Source of the DNA: Brachyspira aalborgi
GTDB lineage: Bacteria > Spirochaetota > Brachyspiria > Brachyspirales > Brachyspiraceae
Reading direction: 5' to 3'
Length of the DNA: 64,000 nt
NCBI RefSeq assembly: GCF_008016455.1
Contig: NZ_SAXU01000001.1
Span: 186,001 to 250,000 of the forward strand
The notes beneath the pieces are model-generated. The model ran no database searches, was not told where the DNA came from, and worked only from the letters and a program-made list of their open reading frames with translations. A program made the position numbers and the translations under genes. Of this stretch, positions 26,587 through 35,270 are shown piece after piece; position 1 is the stretch's first letter; the number at the start of each line of letters is the position of its first letter.

Positions 26587-27630
26587 ATGACTTCAAAAAC
26601 TATTGATAATATCGTTTGGTTTATTCCATCTAGAAAATTAAGAGATAATATCAGAGATTATATGAATTTTATATATAATAAAATTAATGAAATAAACAAA
26701 CCAATTCGAGCTTGGGATAGGTATCTTTTTATTCTTTTTAGAGAAGATATAAAAAATGACGCTAATTTTTATCAAAAATATTTGAATTTAATTAAAAATT
26801 TAGATAAAGAAAGCGTAGAAATTGTTATTGGAATATTATCCAAAATTACAAATTATAATAATATTGAAGACGATATTTATTTTTCGCGTAAAGAATCGAA
26901 AAGATTAAACGATTTATACGAAGAATTTAATAACAAAATAATAAAAATAAATGAAGAATTATTTATATACGATAAATATATTTTACCAAAAAACCAATTT
27001 GAGATTGAAGCTTTTTACGGAAAATACGGAATGGATTATGTAAAAAATTTAAATCAAGTTAAAAATAAAAATATAATTGATGCGGGAGCTTATATCGGAG
27101 ATTCTGCAATATTATTTTCCGATTATACAGATAAAAATGTTTACAGTTTTGAACCGTTTTTGCATCACTATAATATGATGTTGAAAACTATAGAATTAAA
27201 TAAAAAGAATAATATTATTCCCGTGAATATGGCTTTAGGCGATAGCAATAAAGAATTATCTCTATATTCAAACGGAGATTTAAATATGGGACTTTCAATA
27301 GAGAGAAATTCTGAACAATCCGATATTAATTGCATTGAGAATAAAGTAAAAATGGTAACTCTCGATAGTTATGTGAAAGAAAATAATATTGAAGTCGGAT
27401 TAATAAAAACGGATTTGGAAGGTTTTGAACAGCCGTTTTTGAAAGGAGCGATTGAGACTATAAAAGAACAAAAGCCCGTTTTAATAATAAGCATATATCA
27501 TAATTATAGCGACTTTTTTGAAATAAAACCAATGATAGAGAATTTAAATTTAGGTTATAAGTTTAAGATAATAGAACCTAAAGCACCAGAGAGTGCTATA
27601 GTTTCTACGCTTTTACTTGCAGAAGTATAA
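26587..27630 (+). CDS. FkbM-family SAM-dependent methyltransferase
   Basis: 347 residues. The C-terminal ~200 hold the FkbM Rossmann domain: IIDAGAYIGDSAILFSDY (SAM-binding), VYSFEPFLHHYNMMLKTI, NMALGD, MVTLDSY, LIKTDLEGFEQPFLKGA and PVLIISIYHN. The N-terminal ~130 residues are charged and helical. FkbM enzymes O-methylate sugars, and in surface-glycan settings methylate capping residues; the acceptor is unknown here. AGGAG precedes the ATG by 6 bases. The repeat leader upstream probably makes its expression variable. A short gap follows before an unrelated promoter-less small gene. Confidence 0.9.
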   Translation: MTSKTIDNIVWFIPSRKLRDNIRDYMNFIYNKINEINKPIRAWDRYLFILFREDIKNDANFYQKYLNLIKNLDKESVEIVIGILSKITNYNNIEDDIYFSRKESKRLNDLYEEFNNKIIKINEELFIYDKYILPKNQFEIEAFYGKYGMDYVKNLNQVKNKNIIDAGAYIGDSAILFSDYTDKNVYSFEPFLHHYNMMLKTIELNKKNNIIPVNMALGDSNKELSLYSNGDLNMGLSIERNSEQSDINCIENKVKMVTLDSYVKENNIEVGLIKTDLEGFEQPFLKGAIETIKEQKPVLIISIYHNYSDFFEIKPMIENLNLGYKFKIIEPKAPESAIVSTLLLAEV

Positions 27631-27751
27631 TTATAATTTTATCATAAATATAATATATAACATTGCAAATTTTTTTCTATACTTTATAATAAATATTACG
27701 AATATTATGTTAAGTTGTTTTTATTTTGATTTTTATAAGGACAAATTATAA

Positions 27752-28045
27752 ATGGTAATAATTGAAAAAGTTAAAAATTTTTATAAAACAAAAAGAATTT
27801 TATTTTTTGTCGTCATATTTGTATGGCTTATTTTAACGATACTTTCGGGAATTTTAATCGGTTTATATTCAAATTCTAAAGTAATTTATTTAAGTCCCGA
27901 AGAAGAAAATGCAAGAGCCGTAGCCAATATGGAAGAAGACGAAGAGAAAATTATTAAAGGCGAGATGCTTTCGACAAAAGGCAATTTGGATATAGAACAA
28001 ATGGAATATTCTAAAAATTATATAAAAAATAAGAAAAATAAATAA
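27752..28045 (+). CDS. Small single-span membrane protein
   Basis: 97 residues: basic N-terminus (KNFYKTKR), one span at ~17-40 (ILFFVVIFVWLILTILSGILIGL) and an acidic, probably periplasmic tail (SPEEENARAVANMEEDEEK). No family recognised. AAGGA lies 9 bases before the ATG. Its TAA shares its last base with an out-of-use ATG of the next gene, and the true start of the TPR gene is 12 bases on, so the two are co-transcribed and may work together in the envelope. Confidence 0.6.
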   Translation: MVIIEKVKNFYKTKRILFFVVIFVWLILTILSGILIGLYSNSKVIYLSPEEENARAVANMEEDEEKIIKGEMLSTKGNLDIEQMEYSKNYIKNKKNK

Positions 28046-28056
28046 TGGAGATAATT

Positions 28057-29274
28057 ATGCGATTTAAAATTTTTTTATTCATTTTTAATTTGATTATGTT
28101 TACTTCTATTTTCGCTCAAAATACGAGAGAAACGATAACGGTTAAACCCGATAATCAAGTTGTAACGAACGAACCTATAAGCAGAAAAAAAGGCGGACCT
28201 TTGGAAGAAGATTTTATAAAAACTATAGACTTGGCAAATAATACTCTTTTTTCAATAAGATTAAACGCCACAAATTTTGACAGATATATTCGTATAACAA
28301 GCTATTCTACAAATTTAGATTTTGTGAGATTTACGAGAGATAAAACGAATACTTTTTTAACTTTTACAACTTTAACTTCGGGAATTGCAAAATTAAATTT
28401 TCAAGTCGATAATGAAGAAAATATTATAAGAAGATATAGATATACAATTAATGTAACAAATAGCGAGAGAAATACCGCAAATACAAACGCTATGTTATTA
28501 GAAATTGAAAAATCTGAAATAAGCAGTAATAATATTAACAAAATCACGGCTGATAATTTGAATCAAATATCAATTACAAATAATAACGATTCGATAATAT
28601 CTGCAAATGCTACGAATTCCGAGATTAAAAAATCTGACAAATCGGAAACTTTAACTTTATTTAATTCTGCAGAAGAATTGAAAAATATAAAAGATTATTC
28701 AAACGCCGTTAATCTATATAACAATATTATATCTCAATATCCAAATTCAAAATATTCCATTTACAGTCATTTTAGAATAGCGGATATTTACAATAATAAT
28801 AAAGATTATAATAACGCTTTCGACATGTATAAAAAAGTTTACGATTTAAAAACTGCAAATAATAATGAAAAAGCGGCGGCGCTATATTCTATGGGAATTA
28901 TGAAGAAATTTCAAAATAATAACGAAGAGGCGATTAATTATTTTAACGAGGTTATAAATAAATACGCTAAAACTTCAACTTATGGAAACGCTTCTTATGA
29001 AATGGCGGATAGTTTAAAAAGGCTTGGAAAAATATCGGATGGAATTAATATACTTGAAAAATCTTTAAGTTCAAACGATAAATTTAATAAAAGAGCGGAC
29101 GCTTTGCTTCTTCTTGCCGAAATATACGAAAGAGGCGACAGAAATGTTAGAGATTTTAATAAGGCTTATCAAACATATAATCAATATATAGAAGAATATC
29201 CTTCTTTGCCAAAAACAAAATATGCGATTGAAAGAAAAGATTTTTTATATAGAACTGTAATTAATTTGCAGTAG
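28057..29274 (+). CDS. Exported TPR-repeat protein (YbgF/CpoB-like C-terminus)
   Basis: 405 residues from ATG 28057, chosen because GGAG lies 6 bases before it. A signal peptide (MRFKIFLFIFNLIMFTSIFAQ) is followed by a beta-rich N-terminal domain and, from ~residue 195, four to five tetratricopeptide repeats (LFNSAEELKNIKDYSNAVNLY, SHFRIADIYNNNKDYNNAFDMY, ALYSMGIMKKFQNNNEEAINYF, ASYEMADSLKRLGK). This resembles outer-envelope TPR scaffolds. It partners with the small membrane protein upstream. Substrate or complex unknown. Confidence 0.75.
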   Translation: MRFKIFLFIFNLIMFTSIFAQNTRETITVKPDNQVVTNEPISRKKGGPLEEDFIKTIDLANNTLFSIRLNATNFDRYIRITSYSTNLDFVRFTRDKTNTFLTFTTLTSGIAKLNFQVDNEENIIRRYRYTINVTNSERNTANTNAMLLEIEKSEISSNNINKITADNLNQISITNNNDSIISANATNSEIKKSDKSETLTLFNSAEELKNIKDYSNAVNLYNNIISQYPNSKYSIYSHFRIADIYNNNKDYNNAFDMYKKVYDLKTANNNEKAAALYSMGIMKKFQNNNEEAINYFNEVINKYAKTSTYGNASYEMADSLKRLGKISDGINILEKSLSSNDKFNKRADALLLLAEIYERGDRNVRDFNKAYQTYNQYIEEYPSLPKTKYAIERKDFLYRTVINLQ

Positions 29275-29412
29275 TTTTTTAATTGAAAGAAAGTTAAAAT
29301 TTATAAAATTAATTTTCAAATATGTATTGCCACACCTTAAACTTTACAACCATTTGATTAACGAAGGTTTGCAATGACAATAAAATTAAGAAATACAATA
29401 ATCTAAATAAAG

Positions 29413-29452
29413 TTAAAAAAGAGGCTTACCCTTTCGGATAAACCCATTAAAT
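29413..29452 (-). terminator. Terminator of the HExxH lipoprotein gene
   Basis: On the minus strand a ten-base stem (GGGTTTATCC / GGGTAAGCCT, with G-T pairs) is closed by a GAAA tetraloop and followed by C and six T residues. It lies just past the stop codon at 29465. Confidence 0.8.
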
Positions 29453-29464
29453 CATATTCTCAAA

Positions 29465-30472
29465 TCAATTAGGATGTCCTGGCATAAACAAGAAATTCCA
29501 CCAAGGCGTCTCCCAAGAATCTGTAAATTTTACATACCTTGTAAATGTTTTAATTAATTCTTCAGGTTTTTTACCCAAGTGAACAGACTCGTACATCATT
29601 ACTTTTCTATCCTTGTATCCATACCAATAGTAAGAATCAACGCCTGCGCTATCTTTTACGCCTTCATTAGCGGATGGATTCATAACAAGAACCTCTAAAT
29701 ATCCGTTGTCAAATCCTCTAGTAAAGAATATATTTTCGTAATAAACGCCATTCCAAAATTTAGACAAAGTTATATTAGCCGCTATAAATGTATGAACTGC
29801 ATTTCTAGCGCTTCCGCCTTTTCCATATATTATTTCAGCTTCCATTTCAGATAAAGCCATTTTATAAATTGCTCCAACTGTCCATTGTCCCGTATGAGCG
29901 TATTCATGCGTTACGCTATGGTTAAATCCATAATTCTTTTTAGTGCAATTTACATAATCTACTATAACCGCTCCTACAAATTTTTTAATTAATCTGTTAT
30001 CTGGTTTGTAGTAAATATCGCCGTTATCGGCAAAATAGTAGTAATCTTGATAACTTTGATTTTCGTCTTTTGCTGGCAATCTTTTTTGGAAATCGTCTGC
30101 TCCATGAGGATTTCTTCCGTTTCTAATTGCGAAAACTTTACCGTCATTGGCAGCCTTTCTGTTAATTTGGTCAAGCCATAATTGATTTAATTTTGCGCTA
30201 TCTCTATAATCTACCTCAACTTTTTGAGAACTTGCAAAAGGAACATCAACCGTATATTTTGAACCAGCTTCCTCTGGAAGAGTAATTGAACCGCTATCGG
30301 AAGCTCCTCCGTCAGAATTTTCACCGTCAGAGCTTGCTCCTCCGCCAACAGAAGTAGATAAAGAAGTCGATTGGGTTGGAGCGTCTCCGCCACAAGAGAC
30401 AATCGTTGCTATAGAGAATGCAGCTATTAAAATTATAACAACCACTCTCCACAATAATTTTGACTTAAACAT
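29465..30472 (-). CDS. Lipoprotein with HExxH metallopeptidase-like motif
   Basis: 335 residues from ATG 30472 (AAGGAG 7 bases before it). A signal peptide ends in a lipobox with Cys27 (IVSCGGD), followed by a Ser/Gly-rich linker to ~65. His189-Glu190-Tyr-Ala-His193 (THEYAHTGQ) fits an HExxH zinc site, with Glu208-Glu210 (LSEMEAE) placed as possible third ligand. I do not recognise a named peptidase family, so activity is uncertain; it may be surface exposed. The open reading frame extends upstream to 30565, but that region includes promoter-like sequence and lacks an RBS. Convergent with the TPR gene. Confidence 0.65.
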   Translation of the reverse strand: MFKSKLLWRVVVIILIAAFSIATIVSCGGDAPTQSTSLSTSVGGGASSDGENSDGGASDSGSITLPEEAGSKYTVDVPFASSQKVEVDYRDSAKLNQLWLDQINRKAANDGKVFAIRNGRNPHGADDFQKRLPAKDENQSYQDYYYFADNGDIYYKPDNRLIKKFVGAVIVDYVNCTKKNYGFNHSVTHEYAHTGQWTVGAIYKMALSEMEAEIIYGKGGSARNAVHTFIAANITLSKFWNGVYYENIFFTRGFDNGYLEVLVMNPSANEGVKDSAGVDSYYWYGYKDRKVMMYESVHLGKKPEELIKTFTRYVKFTDSWETPWWNFLFMPGHPN

Positions 30473-30831
30473 AAGAATCTCCTTGTTAATGTTTTTATCG
30501 ATATTAATTTTATAAGTTTTATTAGCCTTACCTTTATAAGATAATAAATATTTAAAAAAAGTCAAGAACTTTTTTCATATATTATGATTATACTAAAATA
30601 TTATATTAAGTTTATAAAAAAATAAAAGACTCCCGAAACTCGGGAGCCTCTTACAAATATAATTTAAAGGAAATATGAAAAAATTTATTCTTTATGTCTT
30701 ATTAATGCTTTTAATATAAAAAATTATTTTCAAATATTAAATCTTTGTTATTATAAACCGAATAAATTTAATTTGGTAAAATATTTATATTGCAATTTAC
30801 TTGATAGTTAATTAATAATTAAGATACTTTT
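30473..30831. other. Intergenic region with a hairpin and a 14-codon exported-peptide remnant
   Basis: Contains the terminator at 30618-30650 and, on the + strand, a tiny ORF 30675-30719 (MKKFILYVLLMLLI then TAA) with AAAGGA before its ATG. It looks like the signal-peptide start of a lost or decayed exported protein gene. Nothing else is seen in the remaining AT-rich sequence. Confidence 0.45.
30618..30650 (-). terminator. Rho-independent terminator (minus strand)
   Basis: On the minus strand GGCTCCCGA-GTT-TCGGGAGTC makes a strong stem (7 perfect inner pairs), followed by TTTTATTTTTTT. It lies 180 bases downstream of the Rrf2 gene, which it may serve. The same stem on the + strand lacks a T-run. 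Confidence 0.85.
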
Positions 30832-31254
30832 TTATAAATTATTTTGCAAGTCGTTAAAAATGTCTTTCAAAGTCGTTTTTTCTAATTCTTTTTCCATAGA
30901 TTTTTGAATATTGTCTAATTTCGGAAGTAATATTTTCGTTATATTATTTCCAACGGGGCATTTTGAATTTGGTTTCTTATGAAATGAAAATAATTTTCCA
31001 TCCAAACTTTCTACAGCTTCAAATATATCTAATAAAGTTATATCTTTCGCTTTTTTATTTATAGATATTCCGCCTTTTCCTCTTTTTACGATTATAATTT
31101 TAGCTTTTTTTAATTGAATTAAAATATTTCTTATTATAACGGGATTTACTTGAATGCTTCCAGCTAAAAAATTTGAAGTTATTTTTTCGTCTTTGAATAA
31201 TAAAATACATAAAAGAGTATGAACAGCTATAGTAAATCTTGAGCTTATTTTCAT
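30832..31254 (-). CDS. Rrf2-family transcriptional regulator (YwnA-like)
   Basis: 140 residues: winged-helix DNA-binding N-terminus (KISSRFTIAVHTLLCILLF, then ITSNFLAGSIQVNPVIIRNILIQLKKAKIIIVKRGKGG) and a C-terminal dimer helix. It lacks the three-cysteine Fe-S cluster ligands of NsrR/IscR but keeps Cys99 in SKCPVG, as in YwnA-like members, so thiol sensing is possible. Start 31254 is chosen for its GGAAG RBS. It faces an NAD(P)-binding reductase, the same pairing as ywnA/ywnB in Bacillus, with two palindromes between them as likely operators. Confidence 0.9.
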   Translation of the reverse strand: MKISSRFTIAVHTLLCILLFKDEKITSNFLAGSIQVNPVIIRNILIQLKKAKIIIVKRGKGGISINKKAKDITLLDIFEAVESLDGKLFSFHKKPNSKCPVGNNITKILLPKLDNIQKSMEKELEKTTLKDIFNDLQNNL

Positions 31255-31325
31255 TAAACTTCCAAAAATCAAAATATTAATAAATTATACAATAATTTTT
31301 AATAAATTGAAATAAAAAATTTAAT

Positions 31326-31344
31326 TGTAATAGTTGACATTACA
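31326..31344. promoter_or_regulatory. Probable Rrf2 operator O1, overlapping the -35 box
   Basis: TGTAAT (31326-31331), 7 bases, ATTACA (31339-31344). The 7 central bases contain most of the TTGACA -35 box of the reductase promoter. Confidence 0.7.
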
Positions 31345-31362
31345 TTTTAAATATGTTATAAT
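31334..31362 (+). promoter_or_regulatory. Promoter of the NAD(P)-binding reductase gene
   Basis: TTGACA (31334-31339), 17-base spacer, TATAAT (31357-31362). It is flanked by the two TGTAAT-N7-ATTACA sites. Confidence 0.85.
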
Positions 31363-31366
31363 TTAT

Positions 31367-31385
31367 TGTAATAATAGATATTACA
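31367..31385. promoter_or_regulatory. Probable Rrf2 operator O2, just after the -10 box
   Basis: TGTAAT (31367-31372), 7 bases, ATTACA (31380-31385), with the arms extended outward to nine perfectly paired bases. Same arms and spacing as O1, 41 bases apart (about four helical turns), covering the transcription start. Confidence 0.75.
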
Positions 31386-31445
31386 ATATCTATTAAATAT
31401 AAAATTAAAAAATGCCAATTATAAAAAATGGCGAAGGAGTAAAAA

Positions 31446-32081
31446 ATGAAGATAGCTATAATAGGAGCTACAGGCAAAGCTGGAAAATTAATTATGGAGG
31501 AGGCTTTAAAAAGAGGATTAGATGTCACGGCTATAGTGAGAAACAAATCCAAACTTTCTAATTCGAGCGTTAAAGTAATCGAAAAAGATTTATTCGATTT
31601 AAAGAAAGAAGATTTAAAAGATTTCGACACAGTCGTAAGCGCTTTTGGAATATGGGAAGAAAAAGAACTTCCAAAACATGCCGAAGTAATGAACCATCTA
31701 TGCGACATATTGGCTGACACAAATATCAGATTAATGGTTGTCGGAGGAGCTGCAAGTTTATATGTAAATAAAGAGCACACTATGATATTAAAAGATGCAC
31801 CTAATTTTCCAGAAGCTTTTATGGGATTGGCAGTAAGTGAAAATAAAGCATTTGATATATTAAAAGATAAGAAAGATGTTTTATGGACATATGTTTCGCC
31901 TTCTGCAGATTTTCAAGCTGAGAGAGAGAAAACAGGAGAATATAATATAGGCAATGATGAGTTATTAGTTAATTCTAAAGGCGAAAGCTATATTAGCTAT
32001 GCTGACTATGCCGCTGCTTTTGCTGATGAGATAGTTAATAAAAAATACTTAAATCAACAAATAACATTCTGTTCAAAATAA
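31446..32081 (+). CDS. NAD(P)H-binding reductase (YwnB-like, atypical SDR)
   Basis: 211 residues. KIAIIGATGKAGKLIMEEALKRG is the Rossmann dinucleotide loop, followed by VTAIVRNKSKL, DTVVSAFGIW and MVVGGAASLY, the pattern of NAD(P)H-dependent NmrA/BLVRB-like proteins. Substrate unknown; in Bacillus the homologous pair is linked to a stress regulator. It lies divergent to the Rrf2 gene and is probably repressed by it through O1/O2. The RBS GAAGGAG lies 6 bases before the ATG. Confidence 0.9.
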   Translation: MKIAIIGATGKAGKLIMEEALKRGLDVTAIVRNKSKLSNSSVKVIEKDLFDLKKEDLKDFDTVVSAFGIWEEKELPKHAEVMNHLCDILADTNIRLMVVGGAASLYVNKEHTMILKDAPNFPEAFMGLAVSENKAFDILKDKKDVLWTYVSPSADFQAEREKTGEYNIGNDELLVNSKGESYISYADYAAAFADEIVNKKYLNQQITFCSK

Positions 32082-32095
32082 TTAAAAGAAAAATT

Positions 32096-32136
32096 AAAGG
32101 GCGTATATTAATTAAAAATATATGCCCTTTATTTTT
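32096..32136 (+). terminator. Rho-independent terminator after the reductase gene
   Basis: AAAGGGCGTATAT and ATATATGCCCTTT form a ~12-bp stem (one G-T pair), ending in TTTATTTTT. Confidence 0.9.
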
Positions 32137-32183
32137 GCAATTTTTTGCTTAAAGCCATTCGGTAGTAAAAATTATTTAATAAT

Positions 32184-35117
32184 TTAAGCGGCGCTATCTT
32201 TTCCATGACAATATTTATATTTTTTACCGCTTCCGCAAGGACAAGGGTCGTTTCTTCCAATCTTATTTGTCATTTTAACTTGAGCATGCGCCATTTTAGA
32301 TTTTCCTTGCATATTGTTATCCATAGCGCTTATATTTCCTTTTTCTTCAACTCCTCCGTCAAAAGCGCTTTCTCTTTCTACAGCGTTAAAAGAATTAGGA
32401 ACTATTCTAACTCTCATTATTAAATTGATAAGCTCGTTATATATTGTATTCATTGTAGAGACGAACATTTTATATCCTTCAAGTTTATATTCGGTAAGCG
32501 GATTTTTTTCAGCGTATCCTCTAAGTCCTATTCCTTCTCTCAAACCGTCCATAGAAAATAAATGGTCTTTCCATCTATTGTCTATTACCGAAAGAAATAT
32601 ATTTTTTTCCACTTCTCTAAATACTTTTTCATCAACCAAAGTCGCTTTTTTTCTGTAAGTTTCGATAAGTAAATTTGTTATATTTTTTATAGCGTTATCA
32701 ATTCCGCCTTCAATAGCTTTATTAACCGCTTCTTCGTCTATTCCTATAGAATAACTATTAAACCATTTTATTATTTCAATAGGATTAATATTTTTACCCG
32801 AAATTGAACTTATATTTTTTATAGTCGAATCCGACACATCCGAAATTATCTCTTCCACTCTTTGAGATATATTTTCCGAATAGAGTATATAATCTCTCTC
32901 TGAGTAAATCGCCATTCTCTGCTGATTCATAACATCGTCATATTCAAGCAAATGTTTTCTTATATCGAAATTTCTGCCTTCAACTTTTCTTTGAGCATTT
33001 TCTATAGATTTATTAAGCCATTTATGTCCAAGCTCTTCCTCTTCGCCCATTCCCATTGCAAGCATCATACTTGAAACTCTCTCGCCTCCGAAAAGTCGCA
33101 TTAAATCATCTTCAAGAGATAAGTAAAATACGCTTAAACCAGGGTCGCCTTGCCTTCCGCTTCTTCCTCTGAGCTGATTATCAATTCGTCTCGCTTCATG
33201 TCTTTCGCTTCCTATAACATGAAGTCCGCCAACAGATATAACTTTTTCTTTATCGATTTTTGATTTTTCATTTATTTGAATTATTCTATCAATTTTTTCA
33301 AGCATTTCCAAAGCGTTATTTTTTTCGGCAATTTCTTTTGCTTCTTCGGTTTTTCCCGATATTACAAGCCTAACAAAAGCCTCTTTATACAAGTCTATTG
33401 ATTTTATTTTTTTTAATAATTCTTCTTTTTTATAAGGGTCTCTCTCTTTAAAAGCTCTATCTCTCATAAGAGTGAGAATTTGCTCTATTTCGCTAACTCC
33501 TTTAGCTACAGGATTTCCTCCCAAAACAATATCCGTTCCTCTTCCCGCCATATTTGTTGCCAAAGTGACGGCGCCAGGCTCTCCCGCTTGCGCGATTATT
33601 GACGCTTCTCTTGAGTGATTTTTAGCGTTTAAAACTTCATGGCTTATTTTATATCTTTTAAATATTTTAGATAATTCTTCATTCATTTCAACCGAAACAG
33701 TTCCGACAAGAACGGGTTTGCCTTCGTCTTGCAAAGTTTTTATATATTTTGCCAAAGCCTCGAATTTAGCTTTTTTAGTTCTATATATTTTATCCGACAA
33801 ATCTTCTCTTGTCACGGGTTTATTAGTTGGAATTACTGCGACATCCAATTTATATATTTTGTAAAATTCTTCCGCTTCCGTTTCGGCAGTTCCCGTCATT
33901 CCTGAAAGTTTAGGATACATTCTAAAATAATTTTGAAAAGTTATAGTGGCATAAGTTTGAGATTCGTTTTGTATTGCGACTTTTTCTTTCGCTTCTATCG
34001 CTTGATGAAGTCCATCGCTATATCGTCTGCCTTCCAAAACTCGTCCCGTAAACTCATCAACAATTAAAACTTGTCCGTCTGTTACCATATAATCAACATC
34101 TCTTTTAAAAACTTTATGCGCCTTTAAAGCTTGATTGACATGATGAACTATCGTGCTGCTTTGCGCTCCGTATAGATTTTCAACATTAAGAAGTTTTTCC
34201 ACTTTATGAACGCCATCTTCAGTAAGATAAACATTTTTGTCTTTTTCATCTAATACATAATCTCCCGTTCCCGCAACTTCTCTCATTCTTTCGTCCGTTT
34301 CAGCCTGCTTTAACATAGGAATAATTCGGTCTATTTCGTAATACATTTTAATATTTTTTTCTGCTGGTCCAGATATTATAAGAGGTGTTCTCGCTTCGTC
34401 TATCAATATGCTGTCAACCTCGTCAACTATAGCGTAATAAAATTTTCTTTGAACTTTATCTTCTTTTCTTATTACCATATTGTCTCTTAAATAATCGAAA
34501 CCAAATTCGTTATTAGTTCCGTAAACGACATCGCGGGAATAAACCTCTCTTCTTTCGGGAGAATGCGGTTTTGTATCGTCTAATATTCCAACCGATATTC
34601 CAAGCATAGAATAAATTGGCATCATCCATTCAGCGTCTCTTTTGGCAAGATAATTATTTACCGTCACCACATGAACTCCGAGTCCCGTCAAAGCGTTTAA
34701 ATATACCGATAAAGTGGCGACTAAAGTTTTTCCTTCTCCCGTTTTCATTTCGGCGATTCTGCCTTGATGTAAAACCGCGCCGCCCATAACTTGAACATCG
34801 AAATGTCTCATTCCCGTTGTTCTTACGCTTGCCTCTCTAACTACTGCAAAAGCTTCGGGTAAAATTTCGTCTAATATATTTTGCAATTTCTTTTTATTTT
34901 CTTCGTTAGTTAAATCAAAATCTTCAGTTTTGCATCCGATATATTTTTCGACTCGCTCTCTAAATTCTTTTGTTTTATTCGTAAGCTCTTCATTGCTTAA
35001 TTTTTTTATACTCTCTTCAAACGATAAAGTTTGTTCGGCTATAGGCTTTAATATTTTCTCGTCATTTTGAGATTTAGAACCGAATATTAATTTAAATATA
35101 ATGTCCATCGCTCCCAT
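32184..35117 (-). CDS. secA: Preprotein translocase ATPase SecA
   Basis: 977 residues, the motor that pushes unfolded precursors through SecYEG. Walker A is in AEMKTGEGKTLVATL (~residue 104), Walker B in VDEVDSILIDEARTPLIISG, and HEARRIDNQLRGRSGRQGDPG is the second nucleotide-binding motif VI. The C-terminus ends in the zinc SEC-C motif NDPCPCGSGKKYKYCHG. Slightly longer than the usual ~840-900 because of extra helical sequence in NBD2 (ERDPYKKEELLKKI, EKNNALEMLEK). AAGGAG precedes the ATG by 11 bases. Confidence 0.98.
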   Translation of the reverse strand: MGAMDIIFKLIFGSKSQNDEKILKPIAEQTLSFEESIKKLSNEELTNKTKEFRERVEKYIGCKTEDFDLTNEENKKKLQNILDEILPEAFAVVREASVRTTGMRHFDVQVMGGAVLHQGRIAEMKTGEGKTLVATLSVYLNALTGLGVHVVTVNNYLAKRDAEWMMPIYSMLGISVGILDDTKPHSPERREVYSRDVVYGTNNEFGFDYLRDNMVIRKEDKVQRKFYYAIVDEVDSILIDEARTPLIISGPAEKNIKMYYEIDRIIPMLKQAETDERMREVAGTGDYVLDEKDKNVYLTEDGVHKVEKLLNVENLYGAQSSTIVHHVNQALKAHKVFKRDVDYMVTDGQVLIVDEFTGRVLEGRRYSDGLHQAIEAKEKVAIQNESQTYATITFQNYFRMYPKLSGMTGTAETEAEEFYKIYKLDVAVIPTNKPVTREDLSDKIYRTKKAKFEALAKYIKTLQDEGKPVLVGTVSVEMNEELSKIFKRYKISHEVLNAKNHSREASIIAQAGEPGAVTLATNMAGRGTDIVLGGNPVAKGVSEIEQILTLMRDRAFKERDPYKKEELLKKIKSIDLYKEAFVRLVISGKTEEAKEIAEKNNALEMLEKIDRIIQINEKSKIDKEKVISVGGLHVIGSERHEARRIDNQLRGRSGRQGDPGLSVFYLSLEDDLMRLFGGERVSSMMLAMGMGEEEELGHKWLNKSIENAQRKVEGRNFDIRKHLLEYDDVMNQQRMAIYSERDYILYSENISQRVEEIISDVSDSTIKNISSISGKNINPIEIIKWFNSYSIGIDEEAVNKAIEGGIDNAIKNITNLLIETYRKKATLVDEKVFREVEKNIFLSVIDNRWKDHLFSMDGLREGIGLRGYAEKNPLTEYKLEGYKMFVSTMNTIYNELINLIMRVRIVPNSFNAVERESAFDGGVEEKGNISAMDNNMQGKSKMAHAQVKMTNKIGRNDPCPCGSGKKYKYCHGKDSAA

Positions 35118-35270
35118 TATTGAATAATCTCCTTAAATATATAATTAGTTCATAATTTCTATAAACATTTTATTAAAACTATATAATAACATAAAAATTA
35201 AATATAATAAAGTAGGAAGTTATTATTTGAATAAAAAATATACTCCATTTTTGATAAACATAAAATAATA

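Noticed and set aside
30473-30565. 31-codon upstream extension of the HExxH lipoprotein
   Set aside because: It starts in promoter-like sequence without RBS, and a good RBS and lipobox-type signal follow the ATG at 30472. No repeat or hairpin, so it is not a fifth repeat leader.
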